Part shown: piece after piece, positions 46,804 to 56,655 of the stretch
How the letters are laid out: each line of letters begins with the position of its first letter
Numbering within the stretch: the stretch's first letter is position 1
Assembly (NCBI GenBank): GCA_947494145.1
Contig: CANLTZ010000002.1
Span: 248,001-312,000 of the forward strand
Reading direction: 5' to 3'
Source of the DNA: an uncultured Jannaschia sp.
Lineage (GTDB): Bacteria > Pseudomonadota > Alphaproteobacteria > Rhodobacterales > Rhodobacteraceae
Length of the DNA stretch: 64,000 bases
Made by a program: the position numbers and the translations under genes
The notes under the pieces: model-generated
The model's database searches: none
Told to the model about the DNA's origin: nothing
What the model saw: only the letters and a program-made list of their open reading frames with translations

Positions 46804-47370
46804 TTATGGTTGCTGTCCAGGCGAGATCAGGTCGTAAGTCCCATTGATCCCACGCGTCAGCGTGAAGGCTTCTTCCTCATAGTCCGTGTAGTCGAATTGC
46901 TCCAGTCTTTCACGCGAAACTCGCAGATTGTCACGAATTTCGGGAGAGGGTTGCAGAGCGAACGCAGTTTTTAGAACGCGGGTGGCTTCGCCGTATTCAC
47001 CTTGTTCCACCAAAACGACGCCGAGATTGTTTAACGCGTGGGCATTGCGCGGTTCTTCTTCGATAACATCCCGCAATAGGCGTTCGGCCTGTTTGAGCCG
47101 TCCAAGCGAGATATTGGCGCGGGCCATGGCGAATTTCACCTCGGGCGTGGTGCCTTGGGTCGCGGCCGCCCGGATATAGCTGTCGAGCGCCAATTCGGCT
47201 TCGCCGGCTTCAAGCAACCGATCACCGACAATCATCGGATCCACACCGCCCGCCACGCGGGCGGGCGCTGCGAGCGGGTCGGGGGCCAGGGCCCCGCGTC
47301 CGGTAATGGCGGTTGTGGGTTGGCAGGCGGCCAAAGCCGCGCATGCCATTAGAAGATATGCGCTGCGCAT
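46804..47370 (-). CDS. Second TPR lipoprotein of the Tad locus
   Basis: 188 residues with lipobox ALAAC (Cys16) and at least two clear TPR units (AMARANISLGRLKQAERLL and ALNNLGVVLVEQGEYGEA). Its stop region is followed by tadD, and its ATG shares one base with the tadC stop. Many alphaproteobacterial Tad loci carry two TPR lipoproteins like this. Confidence 0.8.
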   Translation of the reverse strand: MRSAYLLMACAALAACQPTTAITGRGALAPDPLAAPARVAGGVDPMIVGDRLLEAGEAELALDSYIRAAATQGTTPEVKFAMARANISLGRLKQAERLLRDVIEEEPRNAHALNNLGVVLVEQGEYGEATRVLKTAFALQPSPEIRDNLRVSRERLEQFDYTDYEEEAFTLTRGINGTYDLISPGQQP

Positions 47371-48347
47371 TAGAAACCGGCCCCCCCGCCGAGCGACGTT
47401 GCAATTCCGTGAAGCGATGGCCCAATCAGAATGATCAGAAGGGGCGGTACGCAGAACATCATGGTCCCAACGGTCAGCTTGGTGGGCAAAACGTTGGCCT
47501 TTTCCTCGGCCCGCATGACACGCTTGTCACGCATTTCGGCCGCGTAAACCCGAAGGGCGTCAGCGATAGACGTCCCGAAGGTGGCCGACTGGATCATCAC
47601 CGTCACGAAGCTGGTGATATCGTTGATGTCGCAGCGATCGGCCATGGCGCGCAACACGTCGGGCTTGTCGCGGCCGGCCTTCATTTCCTGCGCCACGATG
47701 AGGAATTCACCAGCCAGCGCGGGGTAGGAGGGTTCGATTTCCTTAGCCATGCGGATGATGGCCTGGTCAAGAGACTGACCCGCTTCAACGCAGACCAGAA
47801 GCAGGTCCAGCGCATCGGGGAAGCCATCTTGGATTTCCTGCTGCCGTGCGGCCACGCGCTTGATGATCCAGTAACGCGGGGCAAAGTAGCCGACAGCGGC
47901 GGGGGCCATGATGTAGGCGAATTTCGACAGCGGTGAGATATCGCCCGCCAGCGCAAGCGCATAGATCGAAGACAGGACCAAAAGGCCAAGGCCAAGGACA
48001 AGCTGGGCTGCCGTCAGGGTGCGCACCGCATCCTTGTGCGTATAGCCCGCGCGGATCATCAGCTTGCGTGTCTTGGATGCCTCTTCCTCGTCCTTGGGTT
48101 CGAGGTATTGGGCATATTTCGCCAGATGTTCATTGCGTGTGCCGTGGCGCGACAGCTTCTTGTCGGTGCCGTCTTCATTGAGCACGTCGCTTTTGCGTTC
48201 ACGGGCAATCCGGTCCAGCGGCTCGGACTTCCGGGTCAAGAGGACCGGCAGGGCAAGCAGGACCAGAAGGACCCCGGCCGCGCCTGCGATATAGATCATG
48301 CCGTCGGGTCCGAGGAGCGCGGCGACCAATGTGTCAAATGCTTCCAT
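47370..48347 (-). CDS. tadC: Tad inner-membrane platform protein TadC
   Basis: 325 residues with N- and C-terminal membrane segments and a cytosolic GspF-like T2SSF domain (PDALDLLLVCVEAGQSLDQAI, then FVTVMIQSATFGTSIADALR). It forms the inner-membrane platform with TadB. One-base overlap with the next gene and a 13-base gap from tadB show operon structure. Confidence 0.92.
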   Translation of the reverse strand: MEAFDTLVAALLGPDGMIYIAGAAGVLLVLLALPVLLTRKSEPLDRIARERKSDVLNEDGTDKKLSRHGTRNEHLAKYAQYLEPKDEEEASKTRKLMIRAGYTHKDAVRTLTAAQLVLGLGLLVLSSIYALALAGDISPLSKFAYIMAPAAVGYFAPRYWIIKRVAARQQEIQDGFPDALDLLLVCVEAGQSLDQAIIRMAKEIEPSYPALAGEFLIVAQEMKAGRDKPDVLRAMADRCDINDITSFVTVMIQSATFGTSIADALRVYAAEMRDKRVMRAEEKANVLPTKLTVGTMMFCVPPLLIILIGPSLHGIATSLGGGAGF

Positions 48348-48360
48348 AATGGCAGTCTCC

Positions 48361-49329
48361 TCAGACTTTGATGTTCACCATCATTCGCATGAACAAGATG
48401 TTCACTACGAGGAACACGCAGACAACCGCTGCAGCAGGAATGAAGTAAGCCGTGTCTTTTACGTCAGTGTAATAGTCCGGCTTCATCACGTTGATGCCGA
48501 CAAGCGCCAGGATCGGGAAGGCCGACAGGAAGATGCCCGACCAGCGTGCTTCGGCGGTGATCGCCTTGACTTTGCGGAACAATTTGAAACGGGCGCGGAC
48601 CACGCGGGACAATCCTTCGAGGATTTCGGCAAGGTTGCCGCCCGATTTCTGCTGAATGGCCACGGCCACGGCGAGGAAGCGCAGATCCTGCAATTCCACC
48701 CGTTCGGCCAGCGCACGAAGCGCATCGGGCACGTCACGGCCATAGGCGGCTTCGTCCGCGATGAAGCCCATTTCGGTCCCAAGCGGGTCGGCGACTTCTT
48801 TCGCGACGATGCCAATGGCGGAATTGAGGGGGTGGCCGACGCGAAGTGACCGCACGATCAGTTCGATTGCGTCAGGCAGCTGTTCTTCCATCATGCCAAG
48901 GCGTTTCTTGGCCTTGTTGTTCACCCAGGCGAAGACGCCGCCCACACCGATCCCGATGGAGATGAGAATGCGAAGGGCCAAGGCGCTGCTGGTGAAGAGC
49001 GTCAGAAGCATGAAGGCAATGATGCAAACCAACACCATGACACCGATGAGCGCGCCGGGGGTGAAAGCAAGGTTCGCCTTCTGGGCCCGGTCCGCCAGAA
49101 GCGAATAGAGCGGGATCTGCTTGGCGCTGGCGTGTTGGGACATCTCCTTGCGGAGAACGGCCATCACTTCGTCGCGGCTGGCGCCCTTTTCCATCAGCGC
49201 AAGGCGGCGATTGACCCGGTTGTTGAGCTGGATCGACTTGCCGAAGGCCAGAAAGTAGATACCGCCAATGATCAGGTATACTGCACCGAAGATGGCGAGA
49301 TACAGAAGTGGCTCAATGGAAATTTCCAT
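48361..49329 (-). CDS. tadB: Tad inner-membrane platform protein TadB
   Basis: 322 residues. N-terminal membrane segment (YLAIFGAVYLIIGGIYFLAF), a T2SSF domain (LPDAIELIVRSLRVGHPLNSAI, GGNLAEILEGLSRVVRAR) and C-terminal membrane segments. Partner of TadC. It starts three bases after the tadA stop. Confidence 0.93.
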   Translation of the reverse strand: MEISIEPLLYLAIFGAVYLIIGGIYFLAFGKSIQLNNRVNRRLALMEKGASRDEVMAVLRKEMSQHASAKQIPLYSLLADRAQKANLAFTPGALIGVMVLVCIIAFMLLTLFTSSALALRILISIGIGVGGVFAWVNNKAKKRLGMMEEQLPDAIELIVRSLRVGHPLNSAIGIVAKEVADPLGTEMGFIADEAAYGRDVPDALRALAERVELQDLRFLAVAVAIQQKSGGNLAEILEGLSRVVRARFKLFRKVKAITAEARWSGIFLSAFPILALVGINVMKPDYYTDVKDTAYFIPAAAVVCVFLVVNILFMRMMVNIKV

Positions 49330-49332
49330 GGG

Positions 49333-50778
49333 TCAGTGCCCCTCGGCAGGTTCATAGATGGATGCCGGTAGGTCGTAGCCCCAGGCCTTGAACCGGTCGG
49401 CATAATGGCTGCGGATGCCCGTGGCGGTGAAGCGCCCAATGATCGTGCCATCGGATTCGAGGCCCAAACGTTCGTAGCGGAACACTTCCTGAAGGGTAAT
49501 GACTTCCCCTTCCATGCCGGTCACCTCGGTGATCGACACCATCCGGCGGGAGCCGTCTTGCAGGCGCGAGGCCTGCACGATCAGGTTCACAGCCGAAGCG
49601 ATCTGGGCGCGCACGGCCTTGAGCGGCATTTCGATCCCGGCCATGGCGATCATGTTTTCCAGACGCGAAATCGCGTCGCGGGAATTGTTGGCGTGGATCG
49701 TCGTCATGGAGCCGTCATGGCCGGTATTCATGGCCTGGAGCATGTCGATGACTTCTTCGCCACGCGTTTCCCCCACGATGATGCGGTCGGGACGCATCCG
49801 CAGGGCGTTGCGCAGACAGTCACGCTGGGTGACGGCGCCCTTGCCTTCCACGTTGGGCGGGCGGCTTTCCATCCGACCCACATGGTCCTGCTGAAGCTGA
49901 AGTTCTGCCGTGTCCTCGATGGTCAGGACGCGTTCGGAATGGCCGATGAAGGACGACAGCGCGTTGAGCGTGGTTGTCTTACCAGAACCGGTCCCGCCCG
50001 AGACGATGACGTTCAAGCGGCAGGCACAGGCGGCTTGCAGATATGTCGCCATTTCTTCGGTGAAGGCGCCGAACTTGACCAGGTCGTCAACGGCCAGCTT
50101 TTCCTTCTTGAACTTACGAATGGAGACGAGCGAGCCGTCCACCGCCACCGGCGGCACCATCGCGTTGAAGCGCGACCCGTCCTTGAGACGGGCGTCAACA
50201 TAAGGGTTCGATTCATCGACGCGGCGACCAACGGCGGACACGATCTTGTCGATGATGCGCAGAAGGTGGCGTTCATCCTTGAAGCGGATGTCCGACTTTT
50301 CCAGCTTGCCCGCACGTTCGATGTAGATGTTGTGGGGCCCGTTCACGAGGATATCGTTTACGGAGTCGTCTTTGAGAAGCGGTTCAAGCGGGCCGAGACC
50401 CGTCACTTCGTCATAGAGTTCGGAATTGAGCGTGTCGCGATCTTCACGCCCGAGAACCACGCCCATATCGGCCAGTTCTTCGGAGGTAATCGTGACGATT
50501 TCGGCCCGCAGGGCAGAGGCGTCCGCCTTGTCGAGCGCGCTGAGATTCAGGTTGTCGAGCAACCTATGATGCATCTCAGTCTTGAGTTCTTCGATTCGTT
50601 CCCGGCGCTTGACGTCCTTGTCGGCGGGCATCGGCGCGGCGGGGGGCATGGGCCTTGGCCCCTTGGCGGCAGGGGCCGCGGCGGGCGCGGGCGCAGAGGT
50701 GTCGGCCGCGGGCGCTGCCTTGGCAGCCCCGATCGGCTTTGCACCTTCAATTTGCGGCTTTTTGTATCGTGAGAACAT
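49333..50778 (-). CDS. tadA: Tad secretion ATPase TadA/CpaF
   Basis: 481 residues. After a Pro/Ala-rich N-terminus (about 15-50) comes the GspE-type ATPase core. It shows Walker [17 protein letters not shown], the Asp box [15 protein letters not shown], Walker B-region [34 protein letters not shown] (quoted here as [11 protein letters not shown]) and the His box. It is a hexameric motor that powers pilus assembly and possibly retraction. Confidence 0.95.
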   Translation of the reverse strand: MFSRYKKPQIEGAKPIGAAKAAPAADTSAPAPAAAPAAKGPRPMPPAAPMPADKDVKRRERIEELKTEMHHRLLDNLNLSALDKADASALRAEIVTITSEELADMGVVLGREDRDTLNSELYDEVTGLGPLEPLLKDDSVNDILVNGPHNIYIERAGKLEKSDIRFKDERHLLRIIDKIVSAVGRRVDESNPYVDARLKDGSRFNAMVPPVAVDGSLVSIRKFKKEKLAVDDLVKFGAFTEEMATYLQAACACRLNVIVSGGTGSGKTTTLNALSSFIGHSERVLTIEDTAELQLQQDHVGRMESRPPNVEGKGAVTQRDCLRNALRMRPDRIIVGETRGEEVIDMLQAMNTGHDGSMTTIHANNSRDAISRLENMIAMAGIEMPLKAVRAQIASAVNLIVQASRLQDGSRRMVSITEVTGMEGEVITLQEVFRYERLGLESDGTIIGRFTATGIRSHYADRFKAWGYDLPASIYEPAEGH

Positions 50779-50799
50779 GAACTCGTCTTCCTTCGGGCT

Positions 50800-52149
50800 T
50801 TAGCCGAACTTCAGGCCGAAAACTGGCTTCTTCTTGGCTTTCTGGGCCATGGCGGCGGTTTGACCGGATTCGATGGCCTGACGCGCGTCATGGAGTTCCT
50901 GGGCCAAGCGCTGGATTTCCTTGGTCATGGCATTGCGCGGGGCAAGCTCTGACAGGGTACCCGCCTGGTCATTGACTTCGGTCACCTGCTTGCCGCCATC
51001 GGGCAGCACCGTATGGAACTTCACGCCCAGCCCGTCGGCCATTTTGTCGATGCGGGCGCGGCCCGACATGTCCATTTTCCCAGGCGCGCGGTTGAGAACG
51101 AAGCTCAACTGCTGGGTGGACATACCTTCGGCTTGCAGAAGCTTTTGGAAGCGCATGGCATTCTGGGCAGAGCGGACTTCGAGCCCGCAAACCAAGAAGT
51201 AGATGTCAGACTGGCCATAGATCGCGTCGGTCCAACCTGTGACGGCGCAGGGCATGTCCACGATCACGACATCGAAGCAGGATCGGGCCAGCGTCAGGAG
51301 GGTGGTGACATCTTCAGGCCCCACCATGTCGAGCGGCAGGATGTCCGGCGGTGCGGTGAACACATCCAGCTTGTCCTTGTAGCTGCTCAACGCCTGCCGG
51401 AACGCCTGTTCGTCCATCGACGAGACGTCTGACAGGACTTCGTAAATCATGGGCTTGCGCGGCAAGTCGAGAAGTGTGGCGACCGTGCCGAATTGCAGAC
51501 CCATGTCGATGACGCAGACGCGTGGGGCGTCGTGCTTCGAAATCGTCGCCAATTCCCAGGCCAAGTTGATGGCCATGGTCGTGGCGCCATCGCCGCCCGA
51601 TGCGGATTGCACCGCAAAGAGCGCGCCATTGGCACCGCGTCCGCCACCGGTCGTCGCCGCGGCTTCGCCCCCGGCTTGGGCCATGCCGTCCGGCAGGCCG
51701 CCGGCGGCGCGCTGCAACATTTCCATGCTGTTTGCCGGGTTGGGCTGGCGAATGCGCACGACGGCTTCGCCAAGCGCCCCATCCGGGAGAGGGTAGGGGG
51801 CAAAGTCATCTGCACCAGCGCGCATCAGGTCATGCATGGGCGTCGGGCCCAGACCGTCGGCCACGAGGATCACTTGCAGCCCAGCCCGTTTGGCCAGGCG
51901 AATGATTTCCGACACTTCGGGAAGCTTGTCTTCGTCTTCGTGGTCAACGGCGACCACGATGAATTCCAGATCGCGGGCTTCATCCTGTTGCAGGAAATCG
52001 GCGCCTTCCACGAAGTTCAGATCACCCCAGGCTTCGCCCAGCTCGGTCTCCATATCTTCGATCAGCAGGTCGAAATCCTGCACGTCACGTGAGATGGTCA
52101 CCGCCTGAAGCGGTGCGGGTTCGGGGAGGGGGGCCAAATTGCTCGCCAT
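50800..52149 (-). CDS. tadZ: Tad localisation ATPase TadZ/CpaE
   Basis: 449 residues. An N-terminal receiver-like domain (about 20-135) is followed by a ParA/MinD-type ATPase with a variant P-loop (SASGGDGATTMAINLA) lacking the usual leading Lys, as expected for TadZ/CpaE. It recruits the pilus machine to the cell pole. It opens the tadZ-A-B-C unit, with a 287-base region and a terminator separating it from the upstream ompA-like gene. Confidence 0.9.
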   Translation of the reverse strand: MASNLAPLPEPAPLQAVTISRDVQDFDLLIEDMETELGEAWGDLNFVEGADFLQQDEARDLEFIVVAVDHEDEDKLPEVSEIIRLAKRAGLQVILVADGLGPTPMHDLMRAGADDFAPYPLPDGALGEAVVRIRQPNPANSMEMLQRAAGGLPDGMAQAGGEAAATTGGGRGANGALFAVQSASGGDGATTMAINLAWELATISKHDAPRVCVIDMGLQFGTVATLLDLPRKPMIYEVLSDVSSMDEQAFRQALSSYKDKLDVFTAPPDILPLDMVGPEDVTTLLTLARSCFDVVIVDMPCAVTGWTDAIYGQSDIYFLVCGLEVRSAQNAMRFQKLLQAEGMSTQQLSFVLNRAPGKMDMSGRARIDKMADGLGVKFHTVLPDGGKQVTEVNDQAGTLSELAPRNAMTKEIQRLAQELHDARQAIESGQTAAMAQKAKKKPVFGLKFG

Positions 52150-52369
52150 CAGAATATACCACGCATTTTTCTTCGACCCCGCGGGCCGAGCGCTTCGTCA
52201 TTGGCCTTCGGACCGCAGACGAGACGCGGAGTTGTCCGCGTCACGGTTTGTGTGCCGGGCAATTCGGGCAACAATTGGACCGCATGCGTGAAATTATGAG
52301 AAGCGGCAGCACCGGTAATGCCCCGCTTTTTCCGCGCATGGGCGCAACAAAAGGGCCATTTGAACAAGA

Positions 52370-52393
52370 AAGGCCCCGCCGAAGCGGGGCCTT
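52370..52393 (-). terminator. Terminator after the OmpA-like gene
   Basis: On the minus strand a 10-bp stem AAGGCCCCGC / GCGGGGCCTT closes a TTCG loop and is followed by TCTTG. It splits the Tad locus between the rcpA-ompA unit and tadZ. Confidence 0.75.
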
Positions 52394-52436
52394 TTGTCTT
52401 CCAATGTGCAACGCGCACCGCGTCGCTATGCCTGGG

Positions 52437-53096
52437 TCAGAGACCTTGGCGCGGCCGTCCCGGGAATTCCCGCTCAATCGGCGGCGTGGCGCCGCGCGCC
52501 ACGTAGCGGCGATCTAGGACTTCCGCGTATTTCCCATCGAGGATGATGGGATGGTTCGCGACGAAGCCGGCAACCTCGGTCACGGTGCGGCGGTTCGCGC
52601 GTTCCCGGGACTGGGTCGGGACCAGGGGCTGGGTTTCGCCGAAGCTGACCAGGGCCTCCAGCCGGGAGGTGCTGATACCGCGCTGGGCCAGGTAGTTGAC
52701 CGCAGCCCGCGCCCGGCGCTGACCAAGACGCTTATTGTAAGCGTTCGAGCCGACGAGGTCGGTGTGACCAAAGACGCTGAAGCGAACTTCAGGGAATTGC
52801 CGCATGAAGTCGGCCTGCTGGTCCAGAACCGCTCTGGCCGCTCCATCAAGCTGCGCCGAGTTGAAGGCGAAGTTGATGGTCGTGGGCACGGCCTCAGCGA
52901 ACTGCGCGCCCAGGGCCGTCATGGCAGGGGCTTCACCGTTCATGACCAGCATGTTCTGCATGGTCGGGTTGCCGAAGGCCCCTTCGTCGATCATGGCGCC
53001 CGCAGGGCGGTTGAAGTTGGAGTCGACGCAAGCCGAGAGGGATGTCATGCCAAGCCCCAGAAGGACGGCGCGGCGGGAGAAGTGTTTCGTTTTCAT
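52437..53096 (-). CDS. OmpA-family lipoprotein of the Tad locus
   Basis: 219 residues from ATG 53096. Signal peptide with RR and a lipobox LSAC (Cys23). The OmpA peptidoglycan-binding domain is at about 85-185: FSVFGHTDLVGSNAYNKRLGQRRA with the conserved Asp and Arg, then ANRRTVTEV. It probably anchors the secretin or pilus to the cell wall, as OmpA-like proteins do in other Tad loci. It is five bases after rcpA/cpaC. Confidence 0.88.
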   Translation of the reverse strand: MKTKHFSRRAVLLGLGMTSLSACVDSNFNRPAGAMIDEGAFGNPTMQNMLVMNGEAPAMTALGAQFAEAVPTTINFAFNSAQLDGAARAVLDQQADFMRQFPEVRFSVFGHTDLVGSNAYNKRLGQRRARAAVNYLAQRGISTSRLEALVSFGETQPLVPTQSRERANRRTVTEVAGFVANHPIILDGKYAEVLDRRYVARGATPPIEREFPGRPRQGL

Positions 53097-53100
53097 TGTC

Positions 53101-54474
53101 TTACTCCAACACGTAGCCGTAGTTTCCGGAAAAGTCCTGCGCGGCAACTTCGCCACCGCGGCTGGATGCGCGGGCAGGGCTTGAAGCCGCAGGGGCCGCG
53201 CGGCCGAAGAGGAACAGCTCGTTCTCGGTTGGGATGCGGATGCGATCTGTCGGGACTGCAAGTGCCGCACCCGTGGATGGTGTCACGAGATGGGCCGTGA
53301 TGATGATCACCAGTTCAGATTGATCCCGCTGGTAGCTGGCCGACCGGAACAGGGCGCCCAATACGGGCAGATCGCTCAGGAATGGCACACCCGAAATCGA
53401 GTCGGTGAAGTCATCCTGCAGGATACCCGCGATGGCGAAGCTTTCGCCGTCACGCATCTGGACCACCGTGGATGTTTCGCGGGTCGAGAACCCGTCGACC
53501 AGACCGCCGTCAATTTCCGTGGCTGCTGTCGGGTCAATGGACGAAACAGACGCTGTCAGTTCAAGATCGATGACGTCTTCACCGATGACCGTGGGCAAGA
53601 ACTGCAAGTTCACACCAAAGGGACGGTATTCAACCGAAACTTGGCCGCCATCTTCGCCTGAAAAGACAGGGATGGGAACTTCACCACCAGCAAGGAAGCT
53701 GGCCGTCCGCCCGGACAGGGCCGTCAAGTTAGGCTCGGCAAGGGTGCGAACAACGCCTTCGGTTTCCAACGCTTCGATCAGGATGTCGAAGTCGACGCTA
53801 CCGGCACCAAATCCGATGGCTAGCGTGCCGTTGGGCGACGTGAGCGGAGCACCGCCGCCTGTGAAGTCGGCTTCGATGCCGTCAACCGAGAACGACGCGC
53901 CCAATTCCTTGGTTACCGAGCGCGACATCTCGGCGAAGCGGACTTTAAGCTGCACTTGGTGCGAGCCGCCGACCGTCATCAGGTTCAATACCGCGTCAGG
54001 CGCATAGCGCTGGGCGATCTCGATCGCTTCATCGACGACACCAATGGACGAAACCATCCCCGAAAGGATAATGCCGTCATTTGCTGTGCGTACTTCGATG
54101 CGTTCGCGGGGAAGAAGTTGCTTCAGACGCTCTTTCAATTCAGCAATGTCCGGGGTGACCTGCACCTCGACATTGGTGATCAGGCGACCGTCGGGTCCCA
54201 GAAGCGTCAGCGTCGTGCGACCAGGCAACTTGCCCAGAACGTAGACGGTGCGTTCCGAAAGGGTCGCGATGTCCGCGATCAGCGGATTGGCGACAGAAAG
54301 CTCCGCGAAGGGAGTATCCGCTTCCAAAACGATAGCCCGGTTCAGCGGCACCTTAAGTGCCGACTGTGTCCGACCCTCCGAAATCCGAAGTGTTTGTGCG
54401 AAGGCGTCAGATACTGGAGTGCCAGAGATTAGCACACCCAGCATCGCCGCCTGGACGATGGATCTAAATTTCAT
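53101..54474 (-). CDS. rcpA: Tad outer-membrane secretin RcpA/CpaC
   Basis: 457 residues with a signal peptide (ISGTPVSDAFA end). An N-terminal pilus-assembly domain (LKVPLNRAIVLEADTPFAEL) and a BON-like segment are followed by the type II/III secretin domain at about 200-400 (LAEPNLTALSGRTASFLAGGEVPIP, GINLQFLP-type VNLQFLPTVI). It forms the outer-membrane pore of the pilus. The C-terminal 40 residues are Ala/Ser/Arg-rich. Confidence 0.93.
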   Translation of the reverse strand: MKFRSIVQAAMLGVLISGTPVSDAFAQTLRISEGRTQSALKVPLNRAIVLEADTPFAELSVANPLIADIATLSERTVYVLGKLPGRTTLTLLGPDGRLITNVEVQVTPDIAELKERLKQLLPRERIEVRTANDGIILSGMVSSIGVVDEAIEIAQRYAPDAVLNLMTVGGSHQVQLKVRFAEMSRSVTKELGASFSVDGIEADFTGGGAPLTSPNGTLAIGFGAGSVDFDILIEALETEGVVRTLAEPNLTALSGRTASFLAGGEVPIPVFSGEDGGQVSVEYRPFGVNLQFLPTVIGEDVIDLELTASVSSIDPTAATEIDGGLVDGFSTRETSTVVQMRDGESFAIAGILQDDFTDSISGVPFLSDLPVLGALFRSASYQRDQSELVIIITAHLVTPSTGAALAVPTDRIRIPTENELFLFGRAAPAASSPARASSRGGEVAAQDFSGNYGYVLE

Positions 54475-54663
54475 GTGACCTGCCTCTCAAATCACTCTGC
54501 TCATGCTACGGATCTTATGTCCGCATCGAGGGCATGATGGCACAGCATCAATTTAATGCAATCTGGTCCGGTAAGCATTAACCGTTTCTCATGCAGCGAA
54601 GTCACACAGCGCCACCTTTCAGCCACATTACTCATCGGGCGGAATCGCGTTCTGGCAAAGCAA

Positions 54664-54693
54664 AAGGCGGCGCCCAGAATTGGGCGCCGCCTT
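54664..54693 (-). terminator. Terminator after rcpC/cpaB
   Basis: 13-bp perfect stem AAGGCGGCGCCCA / TGGGCGCCGCCTT with a 4-base loop, followed on the minus strand by TTTTGC. It separates the flp-cpaB unit from rcpA. Confidence 0.8.
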
Positions 54694-54721
54694 CTTTGGC
54701 AACTGACCTCGGATTGCTGGT

Positions 54722-55543
54722 TTATTCAGCGTCGGGGCAGGGGATCGGCATCCGCACCATTTCGGCGCCACGCCGCGTCCGAACCGAACATGTCCGGGTT
54801 TGCGCCACCGTCTCTGCCGCGCCAATGATCGAAGTGATGTCGGCTTCCACTTCTGGCGAGACCGACTCGTCAGCCACACCGACAAGCGCCAAGGTCAGGC
54901 GACCGGTGGCTTGGGCCTGGGCAAGTTTGGCAACAACTTCGGGCGAAGCTTCGACGGTGACATTTCGAGCAATTACGGGATTGTTGCGCTCTTCATCTGT
55001 CTGCTGATCGACGGCGATCAACGGCAGGTTTGCGTGGATCAGGCGCGTGACCCCACCATTGGTGGCATTGCCCGTCCAATAGACGTCGACACGGTCGCCT
55101 GGGCGCAGAAAACCTGACACGCCGGTTGTAACGTCAACTTGCAGTGCGAAGGCGCGCATGCCGGGGGTCAGGCTGGCGCCAAGTCCGGCCGCTTCGCCCG
55201 GCTGCGTCACCTTTACGGCGAGCAGCGGTTCATCGGCCTCCATGACGCGTAGCACCGTGCGGGGGCCATCGGCATCCGGCGGGAAGATATCGTCCAGTGT
55301 CTTGAACGCCCCACGTGGAATGCTGTCTGCGGGCCAGGCAATGGGCCGGACATCCGCTTCGCGCAGCACGTCGCCGTAGCGCAATTGACGCTTGAGGACG
55401 AAGACGTCTTCGACGGGAACAATTTCCTGACGGGTTTGGGTCAGGGCGGTTTGGTACTGGTCAAAACGGGATTTCGCCGTGTTGATCGCAAAGCCGGCCA
55501 GGCCCAGGCCCGCCAGCAGCAGAAACGCAAAAATGAGACGCAT
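54722..55543 (-). CDS. rcpC: Tad assembly protein RcpC/CpaB
   Basis: 273 residues from ATG 55543. One N-terminal membrane segment (IFAFLLLAGLGLAGFAI), then an SAF domain (about 45-110: LKRQLRYGDVLREADVRPIAWP) and the RcpC domain (about 120-250). It acts in the periplasm with the secretin. It is downstream of flp, after the flp terminator, so it would be expressed by read-through. Confidence 0.9.
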   Translation of the reverse strand: MRLIFAFLLLAGLGLAGFAINTAKSRFDQYQTALTQTRQEIVPVEDVFVLKRQLRYGDVLREADVRPIAWPADSIPRGAFKTLDDIFPPDADGPRTVLRVMEADEPLLAVKVTQPGEAAGLGASLTPGMRAFALQVDVTTGVSGFLRPGDRVDVYWTGNATNGGVTRLIHANLPLIAVDQQTDEERNNPVIARNVTVEASPEVVAKLAQAQATGRLTLALVGVADESVSPEVEADITSIIGAAETVAQTRTCSVRTRRGAEMVRMPIPCPDAE

Positions 55544-55666
55544 CTTGATCGAATCCTCGGTCAGAGTTTCGCCGATTCCCGGCGGTCGTTTCCGTTTTCG
55601 CGTCCGATTGCGGCAAGATGGTGGAACCGCAGCGGAGATCGCATGGAATTGGGGGCTGGACATGAA

Positions 55667-55693
55667 AACGCCCCGGACTTGGTCCGGGGCGTT
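55667..55693 (-). terminator. Terminator directly after flp
   Basis: 12-bp perfect stem AACGCCCCGGAC / GTCCGGGGCGTT with a 3-base loop and TTTT after it on the minus strand. It would limit transcription into cpaB and keep pilin mRNA in excess. Confidence 0.8.
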
Positions 55694-55721
55694 CTGATCG
55701 ACCCAATATAGATTGAGTGAA

Positions 55722-55931
55722 TTACGGCGTCGTGGCGGCGGGGATGAAACCGCGCGTTGCATCCATGTTGTTCATCTCACCTGCGATATCGCCAGACAGG
55801 CTTTCCAGGCCGCCGGAAACGACGCCCATGACGGCCAGGCCGAGACCCACGAGGGCAGCGGTCAGAACGACCCAGTCAACCGTAACGGCGCCCGACTCAT
55901 CGGCGGTGAAGTTCTTGATCAGGTTCAGCAT
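55722..55931 (-). CDS. flp: Flp major pilin
   Basis: 69 residues from ATG 55931. A short leader ends at Gly14 in DESG-AVTVDWVVLTAALVGL, followed by a hydrophobic assembly helix. Positions +5/+6 are Asp-Trp instead of the classical Glu-Tyr. Mature pilin would be about 55 residues, usual for Flp. First gene of the Tad locus with its own terminator. Confidence 0.9.
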   Translation of the reverse strand: MLNLIKNFTADESGAVTVDWVVLTAALVGLGLAVMGVVSGGLESLSGDIAGEMNNMDATRGFIPAATTP

Positions 55932-56655
55932 AGTTTTGATCCTTGGTTTGCCCAACGGGGCAGAGGTTGGTTTCTGTATCGTCGGGCTTGGCCGCCCTTT
56001 CGATGAAGGTGGTTTGACCCTGAATCGGGGCACGAATGAGACAGCTTCGCGGTAAGGCTAAGGAAACTTGCAGATCAACCATGACTCAAAATCGTATAAG
56101 AATTTGATTTTTATGAATTTCATTTTTGGCCGCATTAACTTTAGGTATTTTTCCTACGGCGCGTGGCAGATCTCGTCTCGGATTTTAGACGTTGAATGGG
56201 GGCCGCGCCTGCCAGCACGACCCCCTGTCCCTCGACCGTAGCCGATGGAGTTGTGACGCTTCCCTCTTTATCCTTGCCGCCTGCCAACGGGTCGGTGGGA
56301 ACTGCTCGATCGTCACGTTTCCTGCCCGAGTGTATCGGTGCTTCTTTTTGATCCGTCAGCCAGGGCGGTCTGCCATCGCCCTTGCAGCGGATGTCGAAGG
56401 TATCGGAGCGAAATAAGGCGAGAACATGGCCAATTTCGCTCCAATTAAAGACAATACCGCATTTACGTACAATTAACGCTTGATGGAGAACAGTTAGCCT
56501 CAGGATCAGCGCGCAACCCATGCAGTTAAGGCGGTCATAGCGATCGGGAGGACCGTGAATGTCACACTCACAGCATGTCTTACCGTGCGTCCCATGACAG
56601 CGGCGGCGCAATCATGGCACGTTGGCAGGTATAACAACGGACCGAGCAGTTCGAC
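55932..56655. promoter_or_regulatory. 724-base region between flp and the lytic transglycosylase gene
   Basis: This region must hold the flp promoter (minus) and the transglycosylase promoter (plus). An AT-rich patch lies at 56090-56155. A minus-strand frame (56141-56521, about 126 residues beginning MGCALILRL) has no recognisable domain; it may be a small gene of unknown function or chance. A plus-strand frame overlaps it. No repeat or RNA gene is evident. Confidence 0.4.
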